DNA from: Oscillospiraceae bacterium
GTDB taxonomy: Bacteria > Bacillota > Clostridia > Oscillospirales > Oscillospiraceae
Assembly (NCBI GenBank): GCA_902790375.1
Contig: CADARY010000003.1
Span: 1-64,000, forward strand
DNA: 64,000 nucleotides
Reading direction: 5' to 3'
Shown piece by piece: positions 41,452 to 51,000 of this stretch. Under the pieces are notes generated by a model that was not told the DNA's origin, made no database searches, and saw only the letters and a program-made list of their open reading frames with translations. Numbering within the stretch: position 1 is the first letter of the stretch; each line of letters starts with the position of its first letter. Position numbers and translations under genes: made by a program.

Positions 41452-44139
41452 TTATTTACTTGCGCTCTCTTCGACAAATGTGCAGTTTATATGCGCGTCG
41501 CAGAAAGATTTTGCGGTGCTGGGAGAAGTGCCGTAAATGAACACATCTGCGCAGTCGTCAAAAGCCAGATCGTCGATATTGGTAACGCTGGCTGGAATGC
41601 GAATCTGCGTTAAACCGGTGCAATCTTTGAAGGCCCACTTGCCTATGCTTGCGCATCCGTTTGGAATCTCCACGACCGTGATGTTGGTCACCCCCGCAAA
41701 GGCTTCCTCCTCGATCTGCTTGATTGCTGCGGGGAGCCCGAAGTCCGGTGCGCCAAAGACCGGCGCCCATATTGCCTTAAGCGTGAGATCGTTTGCAGGC
41801 ATCGAGGCCGGAAGTGCGGGCTCCCAACGGAGGAAGACCGCATTGGCTTTTGTCGGATTTGCTGGAGGTATGACGGCTTGACCATAGGCCAGAGCAATCG
41901 GTTCGATCACGCTGCCGCCGTCCGTATCAAAAGTGATATCAAAGCGGCCAAAGTGGAGCGCCGCGCCGGACAGCGCCGTGTTGTCGGCTCCGATGGTGAT
42001 CGCGTTCCATTGATTCCTTGAGCCGGGGTAATACACATCCGCGAGGAGACTGCCGTCAAAGGAATGATTGCTGATCGTTGTTACACTAAGCGGGATAGTC
42101 ACGCTCGTCAGACCTGTATTTTGGAAAGCGGAGACGCCGAGCGTTTTCAGCGCATCCGGCAGCGAAATCTCTTGCAGAGAGGTACAGCCGGAAAAGGCGT
42201 TCTGCTGGATATTGGAAAGCGTTGCGGGCAGGGTCACTGTGGAAAGCACGGGGCAATTTGCGGCGGCGGAAGCCATCACGCGCGTCACGCCCTCAGGGAT
42301 TACCAATGTTTCCAGATAGTCAGCGCCGTTGAAGGCATTGGCGGGAATCGCTCTGTTCCAGCCAAATTCGATCGCTGCGCCGCTGCCGATCGGCCCTGCG
42401 CTCGTCAGGAGCGCGCAGCCGGAAAAAGCATTCTGACCGACGCTTGTCACCGCAGCGGGCAATGTGAGCGCGCTAAGTGCCGTGCAGTCCTTAAATGCGC
42501 CCTCGCCGACACCGGTCACGCTGCTCATGCCCGAAACCGCGGTCACATTCTCCAAACCGGAGAACGTATAGTTGCCGAGATATTTAACCTTTTCTTTTAT
42601 GTCGATTGCAATAATCTGCCCACGATATGCATACCATGGCGCTGCTCCCTCGATGTAGTCGGCCATACGGCCATTGCCAGAGATTCGCAGGGTCCCGCTT
42701 TCCGATAAGCTCCAGCGGCAGTCACCTGTTTCACCTGCAGCCTGCGCGCAATGTATGGCAGCATAATTAAGACCATCGTTCTGATCTCCGATCGTAATCT
42801 CATCCCACATCGCCGCTGTTCCTGTATAGTAAACATTCTGCAAAGAATAGCAGCCGTAAAACACACCGTACGGTATGTTGGTCACGCTATCTGGGATCGT
42901 CACGTTCGTTAAGCTGGTGCAACTGGAAAATGCATAGGATCCGATGCTGGTCACACTATCCGGGATCGTCACTTTTGTGAGCCCGCTAAGGAAAAATACC
43001 CCACCCCCGATGCTGGTCACGCTATCCGGGATCGTCACGCTCGTCAATTCGTAGCAATATTGAAATGCCCCGCCCCCGATGCTGGTCACGCCGTTCCCAA
43101 TCGTTACGTTCGTCAGTCTTATGCAACCGTCAAACGTATTGTCACCGATACTGGTCACACTGCCCGGAATTATCACGCTCGTCAGGCCTCTGCAAGCGGA
43201 AAACGCCTGGGACCCGATGCTGGTCACACCTTCCGGGATCGTCACACTCTTCAGCCCATCACAGTTTGCAAAAGCACCGCTCCCGATACTCGTCACACTG
43301 TCCGGGATCGTCACGCTCGCCAAGCTAGCGCAGAGTTGAAACGCACGTTCCCCAATGCTGGTGACGCCCTCCGGGATCGTCACACTCGTCAGGCCGCAGC
43401 AGTGGGAAAACGCATCGTTTCCGATGCCGGTGACGCTGTCCGGGATCGTCACGCTCGTCAGACTGCTGCAGCCATAGAAGGCACCGTCCCCGATTCTAGT
43501 CACGCTATCCGGGATCGTCACGCTCGTCATGTTAGTCAGGCGACCATAACCGTCACTATCATAATACCAACCGCACGCACATGTCCCGATCTCCGTCACG
43601 CCGACGAACACGACCTCGAAAACATAGTCGTTGTATTCATGCCTAAAGTCACTCGGCAGTGCGGAAACCGAACTTGTCACGACGCCCTTTGCCAGAGAGA
43701 AGCCATCGCCCTGGTAGGTCACGTCCTTGTCGCAGACGATTACATTCGTCAGCACATCGTTGCCGCTGTCCAAGGTGACATTTTCCCGCCACTGCTTCAG
43801 ATTCCCTGCAAAGTGGGCTTCCGTCACAGCGGCGCCGCTGAAGGCATTGTCGCCGATGCTCTCCAGGCTTTCAGGGAGAAGCACATTATCCAGAAACAGC
43901 CCGCTGAAGGCATAGCTCCCCACATGGGTCACGCCCTCCTCCACCGTGACGGCGTAGATGTCCTCGCTCGCCCACGGCACAGCGGATGCTGAGGCGTAGT
44001 CCGTCATTGCGCCGGTGCCGGCGATCGTAAGCATACCTTCCGCATCAACAGACCAGCTGAAATCGTCTGCCGAAGCCGATACCGTGGTGAAGCACAAAAG
44101 CTTGAACACCATCATCAGAAATACAAAGAGTTTCTTCAT
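41452..44139 (-). CDS. BspA-like leucine-rich-repeat surface protein
   Basis: 895 residues with a signal peptide (MKKLFVFLMMVFKLLCFTTV, then SASA). About ten BspA (LRR_5) repeats of 23 residues of the form LTSVTIPDSVTSIGxxAF lie in the middle (residues 205-430). More divergent repeats follow, then an InlB-like beta-repeat (RFDITFDTDGGSVIEPIALA) and further LRR. There is no LPXTG or membrane anchor. Such proteins bind host matrix or other bacteria. It is cargo of the second element, directly next to the integrase remnant. Confidence 0.9.
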   Translation of the reverse strand: MKKLFVFLMMVFKLLCFTTVSASADDFSWSVDAEGMLTIAGTGAMTDYASASAVPWASEDIYAVTVEEGVTHVGSYAFSGLFLDNVLLPESLESIGDNAFSGAAVTEAHFAGNLKQWRENVTLDSGNDVLTNVIVCDKDVTYQGDGFSLAKGVVTSSVSALPSDFRHEYNDYVFEVVFVGVTEIGTCACGWYYDSDGYGRLTNMTSVTIPDSVTRIGDGAFYGCSSLTSVTIPDSVTGIGNDAFSHCCGLTSVTIPEGVTSIGERAFQLCASLASVTIPDSVTSIGSGAFANCDGLKSVTIPEGVTSIGSQAFSACRGLTSVIIPGSVTSIGDNTFDGCIRLTNVTIGNGVTSIGGGAFQYCYELTSVTIPDSVTSIGGGVFFLSGLTKVTIPDSVTSIGSYAFSSCTSLTNVTIPDSVTNIPYGVFYGCYSLQNVYYTGTAAMWDEITIGDQNDGLNYAAIHCAQAAGETGDCRWSLSESGTLRISGNGRMADYIEGAAPWYAYRGQIIAIDIKEKVKYLGNYTFSGLENVTAVSGMSSVTGVGEGAFKDCTALSALTLPAAVTSVGQNAFSGCALLTSAGPIGSGAAIEFGWNRAIPANAFNGADYLETLVIPEGVTRVMASAAANCPVLSTVTLPATLSNIQQNAFSGCTSLQEISLPDALKTLGVSAFQNTGLTSVTIPLSVTTISNHSFDGSLLADVYYPGSRNQWNAITIGADNTALSGAALHFGRFDITFDTDGGSVIEPIALAYGQAVIPPANPTKANAVFLRWEPALPASMPANDLTLKAIWAPVFGAPDFGLPAAIKQIEEEAFAGVTNITVVEIPNGCASIGKWAFKDCTGLTQIRIPASVTNIDDLAFDDCADVFIYGTSPSTAKSFCDAHINCTFVEESASK

Positions 44140-44152
44140 TCTACAGTTCCTC

Positions 44153-45151
44153 CTAAAACACTGGAAGCGGACTTGGTTCTGTTCCGTCTGCCCGCGGTTT
44201 TATTTCCTTTTCCACGAATGTACTGTCAAACCATTTTGTAAGGTTTCTGTCAAGAAAACTCTCTATAACATTACTGAGTGCGCGAAGAACGACAATTTCG
44301 GATTCTTCCGCCTTGCTCAGTAGCTTAAGCTGATAATTGGCGTGAAAAATCCTGCACCGATAGCTGTAGCTTTGCCGGATCAGGTAATACCAGTAAGGGT
44401 CTATATTTTCCGCATCCGTACCGAGAAAGTGAATAAAGTCCTCTGTAAGCTCCGCTTTGTTCATGCGAAGTGACTCCGCGAAGCATTCCTGATTCCTGTA
44501 AATCACCTTGTCGGCCTTGCTCCTGAGTCTGTCTGCAACAGCGCTGTCAGGAAAATGCTCAAAACCGTAGAGCTTGACAAAGATGTTTTGCATGTGCGCA
44601 TCATTGTTGCCCTTGCAAGCCTTGAAGGTTACAGCATAATGTCCATATAGCCCGTTCATTGCCATCCATAGATACAGGAACCGTTCCGTCACATTTGTTT
44701 TGCTTTTTGACATCAGGTAGGCGCTCAGCGAAGCGATAAGCCGACTGCTTTCACAAGCCGCTATGCCTTGCAGCACGGGAGCACAATTCCAGCCTTCTCC
44801 GGTGCCTCGCAGCAGCTTGTTGGTAATAAGGCTGTAAATATAAGGGGATTCCTGAGATTCTGCCCTGATGACCGTGTTTTCTCCGGAGGTCAAATAATAG
44901 GAATGTACCTTTATTGGCTTTGAATACATTACAAGGTGCAGCAGCATCGCCTGTTTCAGCGCTTTCGGGAAAACTCTGGACTTGGCTAAAATATCTTCGG
45001 GCGCAAGCCTCTTGGATAATTCAGCTGCGATCTTTATGCTGTCTTTTGCGATTTGTAGTTCAATCTGTTTTGTTTGTTCAATATCAATCCGGAAGATTAC
45101 TGTTTTTTTCTTCGGCTCATTCACACGAAGCTCATATCTGTATTTGCCCAT
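44153..45151 (-). CDS. Probable HEPN-domain (ApeA-like) protein
   Basis: About 332 residues; ATG 45151 is preferred to 45157 because AAAGGAG is 6 nt upstream. The C-terminal region has the R-x4-H motif in YSYRCRIFHANY, followed by a long helix (VVLRALSNVIESFLDRN), as in HEPN ribonucleases. The N-terminal 200 residues are not recognised. HEPN proteins of this form act in anti-phage defence or toxin-antitoxin systems. It lies 14 bp after the BspA gene in the same direction and opposite to the MntA-HepT pair. Confidence 0.6.
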   Translation of the reverse strand: MGKYRYELRVNEPKKKTVIFRIDIEQTKQIELQIAKDSIKIAAELSKRLAPEDILAKSRVFPKALKQAMLLHLVMYSKPIKVHSYYLTSGENTVIRAESQESPYIYSLITNKLLRGTGEGWNCAPVLQGIAACESSRLIASLSAYLMSKSKTNVTERFLYLWMAMNGLYGHYAVTFKACKGNNDAHMQNIFVKLYGFEHFPDSAVADRLRSKADKVIYRNQECFAESLRMNKAELTEDFIHFLGTDAENIDPYWYYLIRQSYSYRCRIFHANYQLKLLSKAEESEIVVLRALSNVIESFLDRNLTKWFDSTFVEKEIKPRADGTEPSPLPVF

Positions 45152-45465
45152 CTGCATCTCCTTTGATCGTCAGATTATTATGCAGTGCTGTTACGCCATA
45201 TAAATAAGCCCTAAAGTCTTATAGGTTATAGGCGTCATTTTAAAGAATACCAAACAAGGGAGAAGCAAAAATGAAAATCCCACAAAATAATTTATCACAG
45301 AAACATGCATTTATCAATGGTTTTTTAGCATTTTTTCAGATCTTTTTCATAACCGAAGCATTCCAGAATTACGCCAGTTCTGCTTACGCTCGCATACCAT
45401 CTTTGTCGTTGTATTTCTCGCCTTATTATGTTACAATAAGCACAGAACAGAAAGGAGTGGTCACC
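45152..45465 (+). other. Divergent promoter region between the HEPN gene and mntA
   Basis: 314 bp. A frame open from ATG 45271 runs in phase into mntA, but the promoter found at 45409 starts transcription after it, so it is not used. Nothing else is seen. Confidence 0.5.
45409..45437 (+). promoter_or_regulatory. Promoter of the mntA-hepT pair
   Basis: TTGTAT (45409-45414), a 17-bp spacer and TACAAT (45432-45437). The leader is about 20 nt. Confidence 0.6.
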
Positions 45466-45807
45466 ATACGTACCCAGCAGGAAGTTAATGCAATCATTCG
45501 TCAGCTTTGTTCCGGTCTAAAGCCGCTGTTCCCGCTGGGCTCCATGGAGGCCATTCTGTTCGGCTCCTATGCGCGTGGAGAGGCGGACGCCGAATCGGAT
45601 ATCGACGTGATGGTGCTGGTGGATTCCTCCCGTCAGGACATCTCGGAAAAAACCTGGGAAATCAGTAGCGTGGCCGCTGATCTGCTTCTGGATCGCGGTG
45701 TGATGGTTTCCCCAATCGTGGAGAATCGTCGCTATTTCCAGGATAACATTGGATTTCTGCCTTTCTATCAGAATATCGCGCGGGAAGGAGTGCGTTACAG
45801 TGCTTGA
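45466..45807 (+). CDS. MntA-like minimal nucleotidyltransferase (antitoxin), apparent ATA start
   Basis: 113 residues. The MNT signature is GSYARGEADAESDIDVMV, with two catalytic Asp. AAAGGAG (45451-45457) fits ATA 45466 (IRTQQEVNAIIRQL); the only other candidate is GTG 45457, within that site. In type VII toxin-antitoxin pairs MntA inactivates the HEPN toxin by adding AMP to a Tyr. The stop overlaps the start of the HEPN gene. Confidence 0.8.
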   Translation: MRTQQEVNAIIRQLCSGLKPLFPLGSMEAILFGSYARGEADAESDIDVMVLVDSSRQDISEKTWEISSVAADLLLDRGVMVSPIVENRRYFQDNIGFLPFYQNIAREGVRYSA

Positions 45808-46204
45808 CGCTGCAAGAATCGGCCTGTCGAAATATCGACTGGAGCGAGCAGGAGAGATGCTCAAAACCGCCCGCCGTGATCTCGACGCGGGGGACTATGC
45901 CTCCGCGAACAATCGCGCTTACTATTGCATTTTTCACGCTATGCGTGCCACGCTGGCGCTGACCGGCGAGGATTACAAAAAGCATTCCGGCGTAATCTCC
46001 CGGTTTTCGGAGCAATATTTGAAAACCAAACTTCTTTCGCCGGAGTTGAGCAAGATTATCTCTATGGCGTCCATCATTCGCAATCGCAGCGATTATGAGG
46101 ATTTTTATATCTGCTCAGTTTCAGATACCAAAAAGCTCGTTTCGGATGCGTCATTGTTTCTGGATGCGGTGACAGCATTTCTGGAAACGAAATACAGCGA
46201 ATAA
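45800..46204 (+). CDS. HepT-like HEPN toxin partner
   Basis: 134 residues from GTG 45800, 9 nt after GGAAGGAG. HEPN fold: SKYRLERAGEMLKTARRDLD, YASANNRAYYCIFHAM, and IIRNRSDYEDFY. In HepT toxins the last motif is R-x4-H-x-Y; here the His position holds Tyr, so RNase activity may be weak, or this may be the non-cleaving PF05168 subgroup. Paired with mntA by an 8-bp overlap. Confidence 0.8.
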   Translation: MLDAARIGLSKYRLERAGEMLKTARRDLDAGDYASANNRAYYCIFHAMRATLALTGEDYKKHSGVISRFSEQYLKTKLLSPELSKIISMASIIRNRSDYEDFYICSVSDTKKLVSDASLFLDAVTAFLETKYSE

Positions 46205-46250
46205 AAAAACAAGGCCAGGATTGACGGAGTACCCGCCAGTCCCGGCCTTG
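46203..46250 (-). terminator. Terminator of the DUF6809 gene
   Basis: CAAGGCC (46210-46216) and GGCCTTG (46244-46250) with partly paired inner arms. On the minus strand TTTTTTT follows. It lies directly after the stop of hepT. Confidence 0.75.
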
Positions 46251-46258
46251 CTATAGTG

Positions 46259-46540
46259 TCAGATTTCTTTCATTTTTCCCTCGGTAAGCACATCCATCAT
46301 GATCTTTGCACCAAGGCGGAAAGCATATATAAATGACTCACAGTCTGTCAGCACATTGACCTCGTGCTGCGCGGTCATGTAGGCTTCAAACTGCTCCTTC
46401 TGCTTTTCTGTCAGGGTATCGAGCAGGGCATTTCCAGCCTTCACGACCTCATTGAGCGCCTTGGAATACTGGCTATCCTTTTTGAAGCTACGCTCGCTGG
46501 GGTGAATATCTCCCAAATAAAGATCTTCAAGAACTTGCAT
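46259..46540 (-). CDS. DUF6809-type small protein
   Basis: 93 residues (MQVLEDLYLGDIHPSERSF, then helical). Very common in gut Ruminococcaceae mobile elements, next to tnpV, as here. A long helix (KALNEVVKAGNALLDTLTEK) suggests a helical bundle. Start ATG behind GAGGGGGTG. Function unknown. Confidence 0.75.
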   Translation of the reverse strand: MQVLEDLYLGDIHPSERSFKKDSQYSKALNEVVKAGNALLDTLTEKQKEQFEAYMTAQHEVNVLTDCESFIYAFRLGAKIMMDVLTEGKMKEI

Positions 46541-46552
46541 TTCGGCACCCCC

Positions 46553-46903
46553 TCAGAAGTAAACGAGCTCATGCAGCACGAGCTCTTCCGCACAGTTCTG
46601 GATGCTGTTCATGCGCGCGACCCACTCCATTTGATCAGAGGCTTTGAGGGCCTCGGTCACACCTTCCTGCTCAGCCATTTGCCGGGTGAGAAGCTCCATC
46701 CGATCCATGCAGGATTGATTGATCTCCGACAGGTGATGATACAGCTTTTCAGAGAGAAGCAGACTGGAAAAAAGAATAGGTCTATGTTCTTTCAGATAGT
46801 GCTTTCGCATCCTGCCATATTTGCCGATAGGTTTCTGTTCACTTTCTTTAAGTGCAAGATTTGGGAGAAGATAGTCTCCGCATCTATGGTATTGTATTAT
46901 CAT
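46553..46903 (-). CDS. tnpV: TnpV family transposon-encoded protein
   Basis: 116 residues from ATG 46903 behind AAAGGAGAGC. Characteristic is YGRMRKHYLKEHRPILFSSL and the C-terminal region AEELVLHELVY. TnpV proteins accompany Tn4451-type mobilizable transposons; role not established. It precedes the DUF6809 gene by 12 bp and is cotranscribed with it. Confidence 0.8.
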   Translation of the reverse strand: MIIQYHRCGDYLLPNLALKESEQKPIGKYGRMRKHYLKEHRPILFSSLLLSEKLYHHLSEINQSCMDRMELLTRQMAEQEGVTEALKASDQMEWVARMNSIQNCAEELVLHELVYF

Positions 46904-47208
46904 TTGTGCTCTCCTTTCACAGTTGTTCATGCAGCAAGAATTGATCTCATGAAGCATAAATGATGGATTCCATGGGCATTCCAGTCGACCTCTTGAATCA
47001 GTGTTTGAGATTCAATTCCCATTTTCTGGCTTTCTTTGATCTTCTCAAAGCATTGAAAAGGTAAAAAAGCTGGCTGGAATATTGACTGGAATAAAGACGA
47101 AACACAATGTACTGAACATAAATTAATGTACTAAAAGTGATTGGATTTCCAAGGGAATTTGCGTATTCGTGAACTTATTTCCTGTGTTGAGTGCTGACTG
47201 GAACCATA
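46904..47208 (+). other. Right end of the second element, no gene
   Basis: 305 bp, AT-rich, no convincing frame or hairpin. It carries the tnpV promoter region and leads into the tRNA copy. Confidence 0.5.
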
Positions 47209-47250
47209 GCATTCAAGAGGTCAGCGGTTCGATCCCGCTTATCTCCACCA
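47209..47250 (+). repeat. attR of the second element (42-bp tRNA-Ala 3' part)
   Basis: GCATTCAAGAGGTCAGCGG and onward to CCA, identical to the 3' 42 bases of the intact tRNA. The base next to it differs (ATAGC instead of ATGGC). Confidence 0.9.
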
Positions 47251-47307
47251 AAGCAAGATAATCCGAACCACATCTTCTCAATCGGAGATGGGTTCGGATT
47301 TTGCTTT
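47251..47307 (+). terminator. Intrinsic terminator after the outermost tRNA copy
   Basis: AATCCGAACC (47260-47269) pairs with GGTTCGGATT (47291-47300), followed by TTGCTTT. This is probably the original chromosomal terminator of the tRNA gene. Confidence 0.75.
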
Positions 47308-47509
47308 ATCATCGATGATTTCCAAGCCAGCCGCAAACAATGCAGGGGATTCCAGCGCATACGCCACCCTCGCCGTCAGCTCTTTTCTCACGTCCGAACA
47401 GCAAAGCAGGGAATACCACCGGAGCGGTATTCCCTGCAAAGCCGATGGACTGTTTCACAGATGCTTTCGATCTGAATATCCATCCCGGCGGGGCGACAGA
47501 CGCCCCGCC

Positions 47510-47851
47510 TTATTTTTTCACAAAGGGCAGGACGACAGGCGCTTCCATCTGCCCGGCAGGCTGGTCGCCGGGCACTTCGCCTGCGTTCAAGTCAACGAAA
47601 TCGAAGCCGACGGCTGCGGCAAAGCGCGCGGCGTCGATGCCCGCGAAGGCTTCTTCCCCGATGGCGACGAGGGCGGCGGGGAGCGTGAAGCCCGCGCCCG
47701 CGTCAAAGGCGTTGCTCTCCCCTGCCGTGAGGCCTGGGGATTCCACCACGACGGGGATGCCGTCCATGTAGATAAGCTCCACGCTGCTATCCGCAAAGGC
47801 GGAAGCGCCCAGGCTCAGCAACAGCGCAAGGATCAGAAGAAAACAAAGCAT
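47510..47851 (-). CDS. Small secreted protein with one BspA-like repeat
   Basis: 113 residues. The signal peptide MLCFLLILALLLSLGASAFA is cut short in its basic region. A single LRR_5-like motif (FTLPAALVAIGEEAFAGID) follows, and the C terminus has no anchor. An in-frame TAA lies just before the ATG and no ribosome binding site is visible, so it may be the truncated relic of a larger BspA-type gene. It is read in the same direction as the large surface protein. Confidence 0.55.
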   Translation of the reverse strand: MLCFLLILALLLSLGASAFADSSVELIYMDGIPVVVESPGLTAGESNAFDAGAGFTLPAALVAIGEEAFAGIDAARFAAAVGFDFVDLNAGEVPGDQPAGQMEAPVVLPFVKK

Positions 47852-47877
47852 TTTTTATAATCTATTGCCGCCCTGTT

Positions 47878-47988
47878 TTAACCCTGCGGTTTCTCCTCGA
47901 CAGGCAGACCGTCCAGTATGCTGGTTGTGATGATGTCCTCGGTCTCGAAACGGATGACCTCAAGGGTGAGCGCTTCGTACTTTTCCAT
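47878..47988 (-). CDS. 36-residue peptide downstream of the surface protein gene
   Basis: ATG 47988 lies 7 nt after AAAGGAGG, one of the best binding sites in the window. The product begins MEKYEALTLEVIRF, continues ETEDIITTSILDG and ends VEEKPQG. It is acidic and has no signal peptide. I recall similar short peptides with an E-V-I-x-F-x-x-E-D-I-I-T pattern near surface-protein genes of gut Clostridia, but know no function. A regulatory peptide or a modified-peptide precursor is possible. Confidence 0.7.
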   Translation of the reverse strand: MEKYEALTLEVIRFETEDIITTSILDGLPVEEKPQG

Positions 47989-48003
47989 GATATCTTTCCT
48001 CCT

Positions 48004-51000
48004 TTAGTTGCTGCCGTAAGCTTCCGCCGCGACGTAGTAGTTGTAGAACGCGGTGAGGGCCGCCTTTTCGTCCGCCTGGTCGCGGCTTGCCAGCACGGCG
48101 CGGACATAGGTCAGGGCCGAAACGTCAATATCGCAGATCACGGCTCCGTTCGCGGAGAACGCCACCCTGTAAGACTTGTCCAGGTTGTTGGCCGCAATGT
48201 CGGGGATCTCGACGCTGTACTGTCTGCCGCCGAGACTGGTAACCTTACAGGCTGTGCCGTCCACCGTCGCGGTGACGGTTTTCGCGCTCTTGAGCCTGAC
48301 AAGCACATGCAGCGTGGTACGCTCGGCGAAGGTGTCATAGTAGCTCACGGAATCCACAAGGCTTGCGTCATATTTGTTCCACACGGTCTGGTAATCCTTC
48401 AGCGCCTGCGCGGTCGTGGGCGTGAGGCTCTCGGTGGCGGCAGGCATTTCAGCATAACCGCCCGCGCCGACAGTGAAGCCATGGAGTCTTGCGAGGTAGG
48501 GCTGGATATAACGGCCGTAGTCTCTCACGGCGGCGATCATGGCTTGAAGCTTTGTATCCGTCTGATAGGTTTTCTGCGCTATATCCAGATACTCCTTGAC
48601 AGAGGTGGTGAGCGTCGCGGTTTTGGTCTGGCTGTCCTTCGTGTAATGGAAGACAGCCGCAACAGGCTCCGCCATTTCGATGGAGTACACCGGGCAATTA
48701 AAGGTTCTCTTGTCCTCGTCGATTCCGGCATCGGTGAAGGGAATGTCATAGCTTCTGCCGTGGATGGTGAAGACCATGTGCGCGCCGCTTGCGTCAAAGT
48801 TTTCGGGCAGGGCCACATAGAAGCGGAAGTTCAGCGTGCCGTCGAGCACCAGCGCCGCGCCGATGATCTTCGGCTCCGTCAGGACGGCAATCGTCACCGT
48901 GACGCAGACGGGAGCCGTATTGTTGTGGTCTGCATCGCCCACGACCTCGTACCAGACATAGTAGGTTCCGGCGTCGGTTTTTGCAGGGATGGATGTGGTA
49001 TAAGTTTGTGTGGCTTCGGTTGCGGTGCCGAGGGCGTACTGCATTTCGCCGCCGGTGGCTTCGCCTGCTGTCACAAGCTCCTGCGCCTGCCCGTTGTAGA
49101 TCAGGTTTTTTGCTTTTGGTGCTTTAGTAACTGTTGCGTTGGGCTTGACTTCAACTTCAACAATAGTTACATCACTTGCGTTCTTGTCTGCCGTCTCCGC
49201 ATAGCGAACCTTGTAGGTTCCTGCAGTCAGGCCGGTGATCTCTGTCTGATTCTCTCCAACTGCGATCCATGAAGTTTCTCCATCTTTCTGATACTCCATG
49301 GCATCCGTTACGTTGCTGATCTTGCCATCTGCTGCGGTGCTGCTGGATGCCTTGGTCGCGGTGAGCCCTGTCGGCGCTTCCTGATTTTCCTTAACACCGA
49401 CCACGACAGTTGCTTCCGTACTTGCGTTCTTGTCTGCCGTCTCCGCATAGCGGACTTTGTAGGTTCCCGCAGTCAGGCCGGTGATCTCTGTCTGATTCTC
49501 TCCAACTGCGTTCCATGAAGTTTCTCCATTTTTCTGGTACTCCATGGCATCTGTCACACCGCTGATCGTTCCGTCTGCTGCGGTGCTGCTGGACGCCTTG
49601 GTCGCCGTGAGATCTGTCGGAGTTGCCTGAGTTGCTTTAGCAGTCGGCGCCGTAAGTGTGATCTCAGCATTTGCAGTCGGTGTTCCGGAGACCGTGATTT
49701 GTGTGTCGCTGTTGCGGGTCACGGAGATTCCGTTTGAACCGGCAACGCTGTAATCCGTCGGGAAGTAATAGCCAGCGTTTGCGGTGTAGACCACGGGGGT
49801 CATGGCTCCGCTCAGCTCCGTCTGGGTGTCCGCGCCGGAATCTTCGTTCCTGGTCATGTTCCCGCCCGCAGTGACGGTCACTTTGTAAACGATGGTGTAA
49901 GCAGCGGAGGCGATTTTGCTGTTCTCCATACCGGATTTGACCGCTATGGCCTTGATGGTAACGGATTTGCTGACCGAAATCGCGTCAGTATATTTTGAGC
50001 TTTCCGTTGTCGGATCAGTGCCGTCAGTTGTGTAGTAAATCGTCGCGTTTTCCGTCTCGCAGGCAATCGTTACGCTTTGTGCGACGGAATATTTGCCCGC
50101 AGCAGGTGTGAAGGACGGCGCAGCCACTGGCGCCGGCTTGAACGCCGCATACACGGTCACGTTGCCCGCAGGCATCGAGAAGGTATAGTCGGTTTTCGGA
50201 ATGTTTACGGGTTCGTCGCTGCCCACCTGATAGGTCAGTGTGTCAAGCACATAGTTCGTTTCCGGGGAAACCTTGAGGGTGATTGGAGTGCCCTCCTGCG
50301 ACCTACTGACAGGTGAGGTGACTGTGCCTCCTGTCCCGGTGACGTTCACGGTGATGGTACAAATAGTGCCACACTTCACCAGCGTTTTGTTTTTTACAGC
50401 CGTCAAATCATCAGCGGTCAGTGTGCCCGTATAGAACCCATCCTCGCTATCCGTAAGAGCTTTGCCCTCCTTCACAGTCAGCGCAGTATAGCTGTCGGCC
50501 TTGAGAGAATCGTCGTTGTCTGAAAAGTCCACCGTCAGGGTGGTGCCACTGCTGGTTTTACCGGAACCGCCGCCAATACCCATGGCGTTGGAACCGCCGG
50601 TGGCTTCCACCTTACCGCCGTTAATATTTATCGTGCCGCCCGCGCCATAATATCCGCCGCCGATACCCGCGCCGGAGCTGCCGCCGGTGGCTTCCACCTT
50701 ACCGCCGTTAATATTTATCGTGCCGCCGCCGCCATAATATCCGCCGCCGATACCCGCGCCGTTGCTGCCGCCGGTGGCTTCCACCTTATCGCCGTTAATA
50801 TTTATCGTGCCGCCGCCGCCATAATATCCGCCGCCGATACCCGCGCCGTAGCTGCCGCCGGTGGCCGTGACAATGCCGCCGTTGACGGTGATAGTGCCGC
50901 CGCCGCCATAATGTCCGCCGCCGCCGATACCCGCGCCGTTGCTGCCGCCGGTGGCCGTGACAATGCCGCCGTTGATGGTGGTCTTGCCGCCGCCATAATA

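Noticed and set aside
45271..45465. An N-terminal extension of mntA from ATG 45271
   Set aside because: The added 65 residues are hydrophobic and unlike MNT proteins, and the promoter at 45409-45437 lies after this ATG.
47175..47360. Short protein-like frame containing KRDRTADLLNA
   Set aside because: This is the antisense translation of the tRNA-Ala 3' end, a frequent false gene.
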